Notes: generated by a model from the sequence alone, not told the origin. A DNA stretch of 64,000 nt from Clostridiales bacterium (GCA_004557735.1 SFFV01000007.1:1-64000); one strand, 5' to 3'; shown: positions 15,901 to 25,469, counted from the stretch's first letter. Translations and numbers: made by a program.

Positions 15901-17265
15901 ATGGGAAAATATTTTGGCACCGACGGTTTCCGCGGCAAGGCCGGCGAGGTATTGACCGCCGAGCATGCCTTCAAGACCGGCCGCTTTCTCGGCTGGTACT
16001 ACGCGAACCGCCATACGGCCGGCCCGGCCCGCATCGTGATCGGCAAGGATACGCGCCGCTCGTCCTACATGTATGAGAGCGCGCTCGCCGCGGGCATCAC
16101 GTCCTCCGGCGCGGACGCCTATCTTCTGCACGTTACGACGACGCCCTGCGTCAGCTTCATCACTCGCACCGAAAACTTTGACTGCGGCGTGATGATCTCC
16201 GCAAGCCACAACCCCTACTGGGACAACGGCATCAAGCTCATGAACGGCATCGGCGAGAAGATGGACGATGCGCTGCAGGACGAGCTTGAAGCCTACATCG
16301 ACGGCGATCCCGACAGCATTCCCTGGGCGGTGGAAGATAAGATCGGCCGCACGATCGACTTCTATTCCGGCCGCAACCGCTATATCGGCTATCTCACGAG
16401 CCTCGCCACACGCTCGTTCGGCGATCGGAAGGTCGCGCTCGACTGCTCGAACGGCAGCGCGTGGATGATCGGCCGCGCCGTATTCGACGCGCTCGGCGCC
16501 AAAACGTACGTCATCAACGACAAGCCCGACGGCGTGAACGTGAATCTCCGCTGCGGTTCGACCCACATCGAGGGTCTGCAGCAGTACGTCCGTGAAAACC
16601 GGCTCGACGTCGGCTTCGCCTTTGACGGCGACGCCGACCGTTGTCTCGCCGTGGACGAGCTCGGCAACGTGGTGAACGGCGATCAGATCATGTACATCTG
16701 CGCCAAGCACATGAAAGCCAACGGCCAGCTGCCGAGCAACACCGTCGTCACGACGGTCATGAGCAACTTCGGTCTCTACAAGGCGTTTGACCGCATCGGC
16801 ATCGCCTACGAAAAGACCGCCGTGGGCGACCGGTTCGTCTACGAGAGCATGAAGGCCAACGACCACATGCTCGGCGGCGAGCAGTCCGGCCACATCATTT
16901 TCCGCAAGTACGCCCACACCGGCGACGGTCTCATCACCGCGATCATGCTCATGGGCGTGCTCATCGACACGCAGCTCCCGCTCTCGGTGCTCGCCGCGGA
17001 GGTGAAGATGTACCCGCAGGTGCTCAAGAACGTGAAGGTGGACGACAAGGACGGCACGCTCGCGGACGAAGCCGTGAAGGCCGCCGTGGACAAATGCGCC
17101 GCGGAGCTTGGCGACGGCGGGCGCGTGCTGCTGCGCAAGAGCGGCACGGAGCCGGTGCTGCGCGTCATGGCCGAGGCCGGTACGCTCGGTCTCTGCGAGC
17201 GGATGGTGGACGCCATCATTGACTCCATGGACAAGTCCGGCCATCTGATCGAGGTGAAAAAGTAA
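15901..17265 (+). CDS. glmM: Phosphoglucosamine mutase (phosphohexomutase family)
   Basis: 454 residues of the alpha-D-phosphohexomutase superfamily. It begins YFGTDGFRGKAGEVLTAEHA, has the phosphoserine loop MISASHNPYWDNGIKLMN, the Mg-binding loop FDGDADRCLAVDE, the sugar-specificity loop GGEQSGHIIF, and the phosphate-binding loop RKSGTEPVLRVM. These features and the neighbouring amino-sugar genes support GlmM, which interconverts glucosamine-6-P and glucosamine-1-P for UDP-GlcNAc synthesis. The stop overlaps the next start by 1 nt (TAATG). Confidence 0.93.
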   Translation: MGKYFGTDGFRGKAGEVLTAEHAFKTGRFLGWYYANRHTAGPARIVIGKDTRRSSYMYESALAAGITSSGADAYLLHVTTTPCVSFITRTENFDCGVMISASHNPYWDNGIKLMNGIGEKMDDALQDELEAYIDGDPDSIPWAVEDKIGRTIDFYSGRNRYIGYLTSLATRSFGDRKVALDCSNGSAWMIGRAVFDALGAKTYVINDKPDGVNVNLRCGSTHIEGLQQYVRENRLDVGFAFDGDADRCLAVDELGNVVNGDQIMYICAKHMKANGQLPSNTVVTTVMSNFGLYKAFDRIGIAYEKTAVGDRFVYESMKANDHMLGGEQSGHIIFRKYAHTGDGLITAIMLMGVLIDTQLPLSVLAAEVKMYPQVLKNVKVDDKDGTLADEAVKAAVDKCAAELGDGGRVLLRKSGTEPVLRVMAEAGTLGLCERMVDAIIDSMDKSGHLIEVKK

Positions 17266-17930
17266 TGAAGCTGACGATCTCCGATCTTTACGATCTTGAC
17301 CATACGATGGCCAAAGACTATCTGCGGCAGTTCACCTATCCGTGGGAGGCTCTTGCCGGCATCGGCGATATGATCCTCTCTCTCGGCGCGGCGCTCTCCG
17401 AGGATGAATACGACCATCCGGAGGATGGCGTCTGGGTCGCCCGCGACGCGAAGGTCTACCCCACCGCGTATCTCGGCGCGCCTTGCATCATCGGGCACAA
17501 GACCGAGGTGCGCCCCGGCGCTTTCATCCGCGGCAGCGCGCTCGTCGGCGACGGCTGCGTCGTCGGCAACTCCACGGAGCTCAAGAACGTCATCCTTTTT
17601 GATAATGTACAGGTGCCGCATTATAACTATGTCGGCGATTCCATCCTCGGCTATAAGTCCCACATGGGCGCAGGCTCCATCACGAGCAACGTCAAGAGCG
17701 ACAAGCTCCCCGTCGTCATCCACAACGAGGGCGAGGAGATCGAGACCGGCCGCAAGAAGGTCGGCGCGATGCTCGGCGACTATGTGGAGGTTGGGTGCAA
17801 CAGCGTTCTCAATCCCGGCACCGTGATCGGACGCGACGCGAGCGTTTATCCCACGTCCTGCGTGCGCGGCGTCGTGCCGGAGCGCTGCATTTACAAAGCC
17901 AAGGGCAACATTGCCGCGAAAAAACAATAA
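17265..17930 (+). CDS. GlmU-like left-handed beta-helix (hexapeptide) protein
   Basis: A 221-residue protein built mostly of hexapeptide repeats (for example CIIGHKTEVRPGAFIRGSAL, then LVGDGCVVGNSTELKN). It contains a GlmU-type acceptor motif variant: PHYNYVGDSILGY followed by HMGAGSITSN. It lacks the N-terminal uridylyltransferase domain of GlmU, having only about 60 residues before the helix. Position between glmM and nagB suggests action on glucosamine-1-P or a related sugar phosphate, either N-acetylation or a pyrophosphorylase partner. Function is inferred from context; the fold is well supported. Confidence 0.75.
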   Translation: MKLTISDLYDLDHTMAKDYLRQFTYPWEALAGIGDMILSLGAALSEDEYDHPEDGVWVARDAKVYPTAYLGAPCIIGHKTEVRPGAFIRGSALVGDGCVVGNSTELKNVILFDNVQVPHYNYVGDSILGYKSHMGAGSITSNVKSDKLPVVIHNEGEEIETGRKKVGAMLGDYVEVGCNSVLNPGTVIGRDASVYPTSCVRGVVPERCIYKAKGNIAAKKQ

Positions 17931-17943
17931 AGGAGAAGATGTC

Positions 17944-18675
17944 TTGAAAGTAATCGTCGCCGAAAACCACGGAGAGGTCAGCCGCCTTGCCGCTGACATT
18001 TTGGAGGAAACGGTCCGCGCGAATCCCTGCTGCACGCTCGGCCTTGCCACCGGCTCGAGCCCGGTCGGCATGTACCGGGAGCTTTCGCGGCGCTGCCGCG
18101 AGGAAGGGCTGGACTTCTCCCGCGTCCGCAGCGTGAATCTCGACGAGTATGTCGGTCTCGCCCCCACCCATGAGCAGAGCTACCGTTATTTCATGGACAG
18201 CAATCTTTTTGACCACATCAACATTGACAAAGCCAACACCTATGTCGCAAAGGGCACCGGCGATATAGAGGAGAATCTGCGCGAGTTCAACGCCGTGCTC
18301 GATGGCGCCGACATTGACGTGCAGGTGCTTGGCGTCGGCCCGGACGGCCATCTCGGCTTCAACGAGCCGGGCGATACGCTCTGCGACGGCGCGCATAAGG
18401 AATCGCTCGATGAAAGCACCATTGACGCCAATCAGCGCTTCTTCGCCTCGCGCGACGACGTGCCGCGCTTCGCGCTCACCATGGGCATGGGCAACATCCT
18501 GCGCGCGAAAAAGCTCCTTATGATCGTCTCCGGCCACAAGGAGGACGCCATGCGCCGTCTGCTGCTCTCCGAGAGCATTGATCCGCACTGTCCGGCAACA
18601 TTTTTGCGTCTGCACCGCGACGCCGTGGTGCTGCTCGAACGCTCGCTCGCCGACGCGATCGGCTACAAGGCGTAA
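17944..18675 (+). CDS. nagB: Glucosamine-6-phosphate deaminase
   Basis: The 243-residue protein is best started at the TTG at 17944, 8 nt after AGGAG; the resulting N-terminus (KVIVAENHGEVSRLAAD) matches the family. Motifs are LATGSSPVGMYREL (phosphate binding), NLDEYVGL with the catalytic Asp, GVGPDGHLGFNEPG, and IVSGHKEDAM near the end. It converts GlcN-6-P to fructose-6-P and ammonia. It sits between glmM and glmS, so synthesis and breakdown of GlcN-6-P are encoded side by side. Confidence 0.96.
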   Translation: MKVIVAENHGEVSRLAADILEETVRANPCCTLGLATGSSPVGMYRELSRRCREEGLDFSRVRSVNLDEYVGLAPTHEQSYRYFMDSNLFDHINIDKANTYVAKGTGDIEENLREFNAVLDGADIDVQVLGVGPDGHLGFNEPGDTLCDGAHKESLDESTIDANQRFFASRDDVPRFALTMGMGNILRAKKLLMIVSGHKEDAMRRLLLSESIDPHCPATFLRLHRDAVVLLERSLADAIGYKA

Positions 18676-18689
18676 AACTTGAGGCAACC

Positions 18690-18763
18690 CCGCACAGCGC
18701 CGTCATCGGCGTGCGGCGCCGCCTTAACCGAAAAGGCGCCCCTGCGGGCTATGCCCGCAGGGG
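18690..18763 (+). other. Cluster of three hairpins between nagB and glmS
   Basis: Hairpin A (18690-18716, 10 paired positions with a 3-nt bulge), hairpin B (GGCGCC arms 18715-18720 and 18735-18740), and hairpin C (perfect 11-bp arms 18739-18749 and 18753-18763) are packed end to end. C is followed by a moderately T-rich stretch and may terminate nagB transcripts. The core of the glmS ribozyme is not seen here. Confidence 0.6.
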
Positions 18764-18800
18764 ACGGTCTGTTTCCTGTTTACTTGGAGGATAATCATTT

Positions 18801-20630
18801 ATGTGTGGAATCGTAGGATTTACCGGCTCCCAGGCCGCGGCGCCGCTGCTGCTGGACGGGCTGCGCAAGCTGGAATACCGCGGATATGACAGCGCAGGCA
18901 TCGCCGTACAGAAAGACGGCGAGCTGCATATGATCAAGGCTTCCGGCCATATCGACGCTCTTGCGGAAAAAACGAAAAACGGCACGCTGCTGCCCGGCTT
19001 TTCCGGCATCGGCCATACCCGCTGGGCAACGCACGGCGCGCCCACCGACACCAACGCACACCCGCATATGTCTGCCGACGGGAAATTCGCCATCGTCCAC
19101 AACGGCATCATCGAAAACTATGCCGCGCTGCGCGACGAGCTTCAACGCAAGGGCTTCGTATTCCGGAGCGAGACCGACACCGAGGTCATCGTACATCTGC
19201 TCGACATGTACTATACCGGCGATCTCCGGGCCGCCGTGCTGCATACCGCCGCGCGGCTCGAGGGGTCCTATGCTCTCGGCGTTCTCTGCGCCGACCGGCC
19301 GGGGACGATCTGCGCCGTAAAGATGGCGTCGCCGCTCATTCTCGGCGTGGGCGTGGGCGAAAACTTTTTCGCCTCCGACGTGACCGCGCTCGTGAGCCAC
19401 ACCAAAAACGTGATCTATCTGGAGGACGGCGAGTTTGCCGAAATCACGCCCGACTCCATTTCCATTTTCGACAGCACCGGCGCGCCGGTGCATCACAGCG
19501 TTTCCCGTATTGTCTGGGATATCGAGGCCGCGGAAAAGGGCGGCTACGAGCACTTCATGCTCAAGGAGATCATGGAGCAGCCGCGCGCGCTCAAAGCGAC
19601 GATCGCGCCGCGCGTCAAAAACGGGAAGATCGTACTCGACGATTTTGACGAGGCGTTCCGCGCCGACTTCCGCTATATTGACCGCATCATCATCACCGCC
19701 TGCGGCAGCGCGTACCACGCCGGGTGCGTCGGACGGTACATGATCGAATCGCTCTGCCGCGTGCCGGTGGAGGTCGATGTGGCGAGCGAGCTGCGCTACC
19801 GCCACCCGATCGTGGACGAGCACACGCTGCTCATCGCCGTATCACAGTCCGGCGAAACGGCCGACACCATCGCCGCCATCCGCGAATGCAAGGCGCACGG
19901 CGCACGCGTGCTCACGATCGTCAACGTCGTCGGCAGCACCGTGGCGAAGCTCGGCGACTATGTCATGTATACCTGGGCCGGTCCCGAGATCGCCGTCGCC
20001 ACCACGAAGGGCTACACCACGCAGATCGCCGTGCTCGATCTGCTCGCCGTGTGGATGGCCAACGAGCGCCGGACGCTCACCGCGCCGCGGTACGCCGAGC
20101 TCGTCGCCGGTATCACGGAACTGCCCGAGCGCACGCAGCGCAGCATTGACCTCAACCCGCAGGTCTCCTATCTTGCCGAGCGCTACTGCGGCAACAGCTC
20201 GCTCTTCTTTATCGGGCGCAACATCGACTACGCCGTTGCGCTCGAGGCGTCGCTCAAGCTCAAGGAGATCTCCTACATTCATTCCGAGGCGTATGCCGCC
20301 GGAGAGCTCAAGCACGGCACCATTGCGCTCATCGATCCGGGCCGTCTCGTCGTTTCGCTCGCGTGCTACGAGGAGCTGTTCGACAAAACGATGTCCAACA
20401 TCAAGGAGGTCAAGGCGCGCGGGGCCAAGGTCCTCGCCGTGGTGAACGAGGGCAACCGCCGCGTGTTCGCCGAGGCGGACGACGTGCTCTTCGTCCCGGT
20501 GACCGATCCGGTCTTTTCCGCCATCCCGGAGATCCTTCCTCTCCAGCTTTTCGCCTATCACGTCGCCCGGTGCAACGGCTGCGACATTGACAAGCCCCGC
20601 AATCTCGCCAAATCCGTCACCGTGGAGTGA
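18801..20630 (+). CDS. glmS: Glutamine-fructose-6-phosphate aminotransferase (isomerising)
   Basis: 609 residues, full length. Met1 is followed by the catalytic Cys2 (CGIVGFTGSQAA), as required for the N-terminal-nucleophile glutaminase; TRWATHGAPTDTNAHPH is the second glutaminase landmark. Two SIS isomerase domains follow (TACGSAYHAGCVGRYMIE and FIGRNIDYAVALEASLKLKE), and the C-terminus DKPRNLAKSVTVE is the conserved closing tail. Makes glucosamine-6-P for peptidoglycan. The start lies behind TTGGAGG. It begins a run of tightly spaced genes through gatD. Confidence 0.98.
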   Translation: MCGIVGFTGSQAAAPLLLDGLRKLEYRGYDSAGIAVQKDGELHMIKASGHIDALAEKTKNGTLLPGFSGIGHTRWATHGAPTDTNAHPHMSADGKFAIVHNGIIENYAALRDELQRKGFVFRSETDTEVIVHLLDMYYTGDLRAAVLHTAARLEGSYALGVLCADRPGTICAVKMASPLILGVGVGENFFASDVTALVSHTKNVIYLEDGEFAEITPDSISIFDSTGAPVHHSVSRIVWDIEAAEKGGYEHFMLKEIMEQPRALKATIAPRVKNGKIVLDDFDEAFRADFRYIDRIIITACGSAYHAGCVGRYMIESLCRVPVEVDVASELRYRHPIVDEHTLLIAVSQSGETADTIAAIRECKAHGARVLTIVNVVGSTVAKLGDYVMYTWAGPEIAVATTKGYTTQIAVLDLLAVWMANERRTLTAPRYAELVAGITELPERTQRSIDLNPQVSYLAERYCGNSSLFFIGRNIDYAVALEASLKLKEISYIHSEAYAAGELKHGTIALIDPGRLVVSLACYEELFDKTMSNIKEVKARGAKVLAVVNEGNRRVFAEADDVLFVPVTDPVFSAIPEILPLQLFAYHVARCNGCDIDKPRNLAKSVTVE

Positions 20631-20635
20631 TACGC

Positions 20636-22066
20636 ATGAAAGACGTTTACGAAAATCCCCTGTGCTCGCGCTACGCCTCGGAAAAGATGCAGCATCTCTT
20701 CTCCCCGCAGTGGAAGTTCTCGACGTTCCGCCGTCTCTGGCTCGCGCTGGCCGAGAGCGAGCAGGAGCTGGGACTGCCCATTACCGACGAGCAGCTCGAG
20801 GAAATGCGTGCGCATCTCGACGACATCGATTTTGACCGCGCCGCCGCGTATGAGCACCGGCTGCGCCATGACGTGATGGCGCACATCCGCACGTTCGGCG
20901 ACGCCTGCCCGAAGGCCGCGGGCATCATCCATCTCGGCGCGACGAGCTGCTATGTGGACGACAACGCCGACCTTCTGCAAATGCGCGAGGCTCTCCGGCT
21001 CATCCGGGGCGAGCTTCTTTCGGTCATCGACGCGCTTGCGGAGTTTGCCTCGCACGAGGCCGACACGCCGACGCTCGCCTGGACGCATTTTCAGGCCGCG
21101 CAGCCCACGACCGTCGGCAAGCGCGCCACGCTCTGGCTTCAGGACTTTCTGCTCGATCTGGAACGGCTCGAAGCCGAGCTTGACCGGCTTCCCATCTCCG
21201 GCTGCAAGGGCGCGACCGGCACCGCGGCGAGCTTTCTCGCCCTCTTCCGCGGCGACGCGGAAAAGGTGCTCGCGCTCGAGAAGAAGATCGCGGAAAAGAT
21301 GGGCGTTCCCCACTGCATCCCCGTCGCCGGACAGACCTATACGCGAAAGCTCGATTCCTTCGTGATGAACGTTCTCTCCGGCATTGCGCAGAGCGCCGCC
21401 AAGATGGCGACGGATATGCGCCTTCTCGCGCACCTGCGCGAGCTGGACGAGCCGTTTGAGGCCGAACAGGTCGGCTCCTCCGCGATGGCCTATAAGCGCA
21501 ATCCCATGCGCTGCGAGCGCGTGTGCTCGCTCAGCCGGTACGTTGTGAATCTCGCCGCCAACACCGCCGATACCGCCATGACGCAGTGGCTCGAGCGCAC
21601 GCTCGACGATTCGGCGAACCGCCGTCTTACGCTGCCCGAGGCGTTTCTCGCCTGCGACGCCATTCTGACGCTCTGCGCCAACGTCGTGCGCGGCTGCAGG
21701 GTCTATCCGCGCGTGATGGAAAAGCATCTGCGCGAGGAGCTTCCCTTCCTCGCGACCGAGAACATTCTCATGCGCGCCGTTTCGCTCGGGGAGGACCGGC
21801 AGAAGCTGCATGAGGCCATCCGGCAGTATTCCGTGCGCACGGCCGAGGATATCAAGCTGCGCGGCGAGGACGGACATCTGCTCGATATGCTGCTTGCCGA
21901 CGAGCGCTTCCATCTGACGCCGGAAGTTCTTGAGGAGATCCTGGACGTTCGCCAGTTCATCGGGCTTGCGCCGGAGCAGACGCGCGTCTTTCTCGATACC
22001 CATGTTTATCCCGTGCTGAAAACTCGCCGCGGCGATATCGCCGGGAGCGTTCCGGTGCGTGTCTAA
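20636..22066 (+). CDS. purB: Adenylosuccinate lyase
   Basis: 476 residues of the fumarase/aspartase superfamily. Key segments are HLGATSCYVDDNADLLQMR, HFQAAQPTTVGKRATLW with the catalytic His, KGATGTAASF, and the superfamily signature SSAMAYKRNPMRCERVCSL. It removes fumarate from SAICAR and adenylosuccinate in purine synthesis. The ATG at 20636 is preferred over the GTG at 20627 because it stands 8 nt after the GTGGAG at the end of glmS. Confidence 0.96.
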   Translation: MKDVYENPLCSRYASEKMQHLFSPQWKFSTFRRLWLALAESEQELGLPITDEQLEEMRAHLDDIDFDRAAAYEHRLRHDVMAHIRTFGDACPKAAGIIHLGATSCYVDDNADLLQMREALRLIRGELLSVIDALAEFASHEADTPTLAWTHFQAAQPTTVGKRATLWLQDFLLDLERLEAELDRLPISGCKGATGTAASFLALFRGDAEKVLALEKKIAEKMGVPHCIPVAGQTYTRKLDSFVMNVLSGIAQSAAKMATDMRLLAHLRELDEPFEAEQVGSSAMAYKRNPMRCERVCSLSRYVVNLAANTADTAMTQWLERTLDDSANRRLTLPEAFLACDAILTLCANVVRGCRVYPRVMEKHLREELPFLATENILMRAVSLGEDRQKLHEAIRQYSVRTAEDIKLRGEDGHLLDMLLADERFHLTPEVLEEILDVRQFIGLAPEQTRVFLDTHVYPVLKTRRGDIAGSVPVRV

Positions 22067-22086
22067 AAGCAAGGAGGATACAAAAA

Positions 22087-23355
22087 ATGCTTACTGCTGT
22101 TGTCGGAATCAACTGGGGCGACGAAGGAAAAGGCCGCATGGTCGATCTTTTCTCCGCCGAGCATGAGATCGTTGTCCGTTATCAGGGCGGAAACAACGCC
22201 GGGCACACCGTTGTGAACGAGCGCGGCAAATTCATTCTCAATCTGCTGCCGTCCGGTATTCTGCGCCCCGGCACGGTGAACGTGCTCGGCCCCGGCATGG
22301 TGCTCGATCTCGAACACCTCACAAAGGAAGTCGCGCACATCCGCGCTCAGGGCGTGGAGATCTCGCCCGAGCATCTGAAGATCAGCGACCGCGCCACGAT
22401 CTGCATGCCGTACCACAAGATGATGGACATTCTCGAAGAGGACCGTCTCGCGGACAAGAAGTTCGGCTCCACACGCCGCGGCATCGGCCCCGTGTACGCC
22501 GACAAGTATATGAAGAAAACGCTGCGCACCGGCGATCTCCTCTTCCCGGACAAGCTGCGCGAAAAGCTCGCCGATCTCGTCGAGTGGAAGAACATCACCG
22601 TGCAGGGCTACGGCCACGAGCCGGTCAGCGTTGACGGGATGTACGAGTGGCTGGAAAAGTATGCGTTCCCGTGGCGCGAGTATCTCTGCAACACGACCGA
22701 ATACCTCTCCGAGCAGGCGGACGCGGGCAAGAGCATCCTCTTTGAGGCCCAGCTCGGCGCGCTGCGCGATATTGACTTCGGCATTTACCCCTACACCTCG
22801 TCCTCATCCACGATCGCCGCCTACGCCCCCATCGGCGCGGGCATCCCGGCCAGACGGCTCGACAGCGTCATCGGCATCATGAAGGCATATTCGAGCTGCG
22901 TCGGCGAAGGGCCGTTCGTGTGCGAGCTCTTCGGTGAGGAGGGCGACCGTCTGCGCGAAGCCGGCGCCGAGTACGGCGCGGCCACAGGCCGTCCCCGCCG
23001 TGTGGGTGGGTTTGACGTTGTCGCCTCCCGCTACGGCGTGCAGATGCAGGGCGCGACCGAGCTCGCGCTCACAAAGCTCGACGTCCTCTCCGGCTGGGAG
23101 AAGATCCCCGTCTGCACCGGCTACGAAGTAGACGGCAAGGTCATCCACACATTCCCCGTGGAGACCGTGCTTGAGCGCTGCAAGCCCGTATACGAATACG
23201 TTGAAGGCTTCTCCGGCGATATTTCCGGCTGCCGGAGGTTTGAGGATCTGCCCGAGGCCGCGCGCAATTACGTCCGCTATCTTGAAAATGCCGTCGGCTG
23301 CCGCATCGGCTGGGTGTCCGTGGGCGCAGGCCGCGAGGAGTATATCCGTCTATGA
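22087..23355 (+). CDS. purA: Adenylosuccinate synthetase
   Basis: 422 residues. The N-terminus VVGINWGDEGKGRMVDLFS carries the GTP-binding loop and catalytic Asp, NNAGHTVV the His, and STRRGIGPVYADK the IMP-binding segment; GRPRRVGGFD is the aspartate-binding stretch. It joins IMP and aspartate to make adenylosuccinate, the substrate of PurB encoded just upstream. An AAGGAGG site precedes the start. The last four bases overlap murT (ATGA). Confidence 0.97.
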   Translation: MLTAVVGINWGDEGKGRMVDLFSAEHEIVVRYQGGNNAGHTVVNERGKFILNLLPSGILRPGTVNVLGPGMVLDLEHLTKEVAHIRAQGVEISPEHLKISDRATICMPYHKMMDILEEDRLADKKFGSTRRGIGPVYADKYMKKTLRTGDLLFPDKLREKLADLVEWKNITVQGYGHEPVSVDGMYEWLEKYAFPWREYLCNTTEYLSEQADAGKSILFEAQLGALRDIDFGIYPYTSSSSTIAAYAPIGAGIPARRLDSVIGIMKAYSSCVGEGPFVCELFGEEGDRLREAGAEYGAATGRPRRVGGFDVVASRYGVQMQGATELALTKLDVLSGWEKIPVCTGYEVDGKVIHTFPVETVLERCKPVYEYVEGFSGDISGCRRFEDLPEAARNYVRYLENAVGCRIGWVSVGAGREEYIRL

Positions 23356-24719
23356 AAAAACTGCGCGTATTCTTCGCGTGCGTCACGAGCCGCCTTGCGC
23401 GTCTCGCGCTGCGGCTTCTTGGCCGCGGCGGCACAGCGCTGCCCGGAAAGGCAGCGCTGCGCGTATATCCGGGGCTGATGCGCGAGCTGGGATGCGGCGT
23501 GGAAACGGTGATCATCACCGGCACGAACGGCAAAACGACGACCGCCGGCATGCTCCGCCATATGCTCGACAAGGCCGGGACGCCGTATTTCTCCAACCGC
23601 TCCGGCGCAAATCTCACGAGCGGCATTACCGCAGAGTTCATTGAAAACGCAAATCTTCTCGGCAAGCCGAAGAAGCCGCTTGCCGTTATCGAGTGCGACG
23701 AGGGCAATTTCCCCGCCGTCGCCGCGGCGCTGCAGCCGCGCGCGGTGATCGTGACGAATCTCTTCCGCGACCAGCTTGACCGCTACGGCGAGGTGACGCA
23801 CACGCGCGATCTCATCGCCTCGGGCATCCAAAAAGCCCCCGGCGCGGCGCTGTGTCTGAATGCCGACTGCTCGCTCACCGCGTCTCTCGGCTGGGATGTG
23901 CCGAACGAGACCGTGTACTTCGGTCTCGAGAATATTTCGGGCGGCGCCGTGCCGAGTGTTTCGGACGCGCCGCACTGTCTGCGCTGCGGCGCGCGCTACG
24001 CCTACCGGCGATACACGTTCGCCCATCTCGGCGACTGGTACTGCCCCGCGTGCGGCGCGCAGCGTCCCGCGCCGGACATGGCCGTGGAGAGCGTGGAAGC
24101 CCTCCCCGGCGGCGGCAGCGCCGTCACGATGAAAACGCCGGAAGGGACGGTCTCCTTTGATCTCGCGCTCCCGGCGCTCTACAACGTGTGCAACGCCGCC
24201 GCCGCGCTCACCGCCGCGCGCACCATGGGCTGGGATATGGACATCTGCCGCGCCGCGCTCGCCGATTTCGGCGCGGTGTTCGGGCGGATGGAGCAGCTCA
24301 CCGTCGGGGAAACGAGCGTCCGCATCGTGCTCGTGAAAAACCCCGCGGGGTGCGACCGCGCGCTGGAATTTCTCGCCTCCCAGAGCGGGAACATTCTCCC
24401 CATCTTCTGCCTGAACGATAACGCCGCCGACGGTACGGACGTCTCCTGGATCTGGGACGCGGACTACGAAAATCTTTTCGCCGCACGGAAATACGAAGCT
24501 ATCGGCGTTTACGGCGTGCGCGCGCAGGATATGCGTCTCCGGCTCAAGTACGCCGGGGCGGACGACGCCTCCATCACCGTATACGACACGGCGGACGATC
24601 TCGCCGCGGCGGTGCAGAAAGCCGGGAAACCCGTCGTTCTGCTGCCGAACTACACATCCATGCTCACGGTGCGCGACAAGCTGTCCGCGCTCGCCGGCGG
24701 AGGGAGGTTCTGGGAATAA
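23352..24719 (+). CDS. murT: Lipid II isoglutaminyl synthase, MurT subunit
   Basis: 455 residues of the Mur ligase superfamily. ATP-binding loop ITGTNGKTTTAGML is near residue 57; the central-domain ECDEGNFPAV and NLFRDQLDRYGEV follow. A Cys4 zinc ribbon is visible as CLRCGARYAYRRYT and YCPACGAQ, typical of MurT, and the C-terminal MurT-specific domain contains LVKNPAGCDRALEFL and LLPNYTSML. With GatD it amidates the D-glutamate of lipid II. The stop overlaps gatD by 1 nt (TAATG), consistent with a stoichiometric complex. Confidence 0.96.
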   Translation: MKKLRVFFACVTSRLARLALRLLGRGGTALPGKAALRVYPGLMRELGCGVETVIITGTNGKTTTAGMLRHMLDKAGTPYFSNRSGANLTSGITAEFIENANLLGKPKKPLAVIECDEGNFPAVAAALQPRAVIVTNLFRDQLDRYGEVTHTRDLIASGIQKAPGAALCLNADCSLTASLGWDVPNETVYFGLENISGGAVPSVSDAPHCLRCGARYAYRRYTFAHLGDWYCPACGAQRPAPDMAVESVEALPGGGSAVTMKTPEGTVSFDLALPALYNVCNAAAALTAARTMGWDMDICRAALADFGAVFGRMEQLTVGETSVRIVLVKNPAGCDRALEFLASQSGNILPIFCLNDNAADGTDVSWIWDADYENLFAARKYEAIGVYGVRAQDMRLRLKYAGADDASITVYDTADDLAAAVQKAGKPVVLLPNYTSMLTVRDKLSALAGGGRFWE

Positions 24720-25453
24720 TGGAACTGAACATCTGCCATCTGTATCCGGACGTGCTCAATCTCTACGGCGACCGGGGCAACATCGCGTGCATGAAAAAAC
24801 GGCTTGAATGGCGCGGCATCGGCTGCGCCGTCACGGAGCTGCCGCTCGGCGCAAAAGACGATCTCGCCGGATACGATCTTTTCTTTATCGGCGGCGGGCA
24901 GGACTTTGAACAGACCGTGCTTCTCGCGGATCTCCGCGCCGGGCGCGCGGAGAACATCCGCGCCGCGGCGGAGGACGGGAAAACGCTTCTCTGCATCTGC
25001 GGCGGGTATCAGCTTCTGGGCAACGGCTACCGCACGGCAGCCGGACAGTGGTGCGACTACACCGGAATACTGGACTTTACCACCGAAGGCTCCTATGACC
25101 GGCTCATCGGCAATTATGCCTACCGGCTCGGTGAAGCGTCCGGCGGCGGCATCGTTATCGGGTTTGAAAACCACGGCGGGCGCACGCGCCTCGGCGCTTC
25201 GCTCACTCCGCTCGGCACGGTGCTGCGCGGCCACGGCAACAACGGCGAGGACGGCACGGAGGGCGTGCGGTACAAAAACGTGTACGGCACCTACAGCCAC
25301 GGTCCGCTCCTGCCGAAAAACCCGGCGCTCTGCGACGAGATACTGCGCGGCGCGCTCTGCCGCAAATACGGCACGGCAGAGCTTGCGCCTCTCGACGATG
25401 CCGCCGAGGAGGCCGCCCGGCAGGTCATGCTCACAAGACTGCACATTCTCTAA
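24719..25453 (+). CDS. gatD: Lipid II isoglutaminyl synthase, GatD glutaminase subunit
   Basis: 244-residue class I glutamine amidotransferase of the CobB/CobQ-like type. It opens with the family-typical ICHLYPDVLNLYGDRGNI, has the nucleophile Cys in LCICGGYQLLGNGY and the His in GTYSHGPLLPKNP. It supplies ammonia to MurT for amidation of lipid II stem-peptide glutamate. Directly overlaps murT, the invariant arrangement of this pair in Gram-positives. Confidence 0.96.
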   Translation: MELNICHLYPDVLNLYGDRGNIACMKKRLEWRGIGCAVTELPLGAKDDLAGYDLFFIGGGQDFEQTVLLADLRAGRAENIRAAAEDGKTLLCICGGYQLLGNGYRTAAGQWCDYTGILDFTTEGSYDRLIGNYAYRLGEASGGGIVIGFENHGGRTRLGASLTPLGTVLRGHGNNGEDGTEGVRYKNVYGTYSHGPLLPKNPALCDEILRGALCRKYGTAELAPLDDAAEEAARQVMLTRLHIL

Positions 25454-25469
25454 AGGGAGGGCATTCATT

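Noticed and set aside
18676..18800. A glmS ribozyme upstream of glmS
   Set aside because: Core ribozyme sequence blocks are not visible; only generic hairpins are present.
24804..25469. A longer nadE frame starting inside gatD
   Set aside because: The region encodes GatD in another frame with its catalytic Cys and His; NadE begins at the ATG at 25470 behind GGGAGG.
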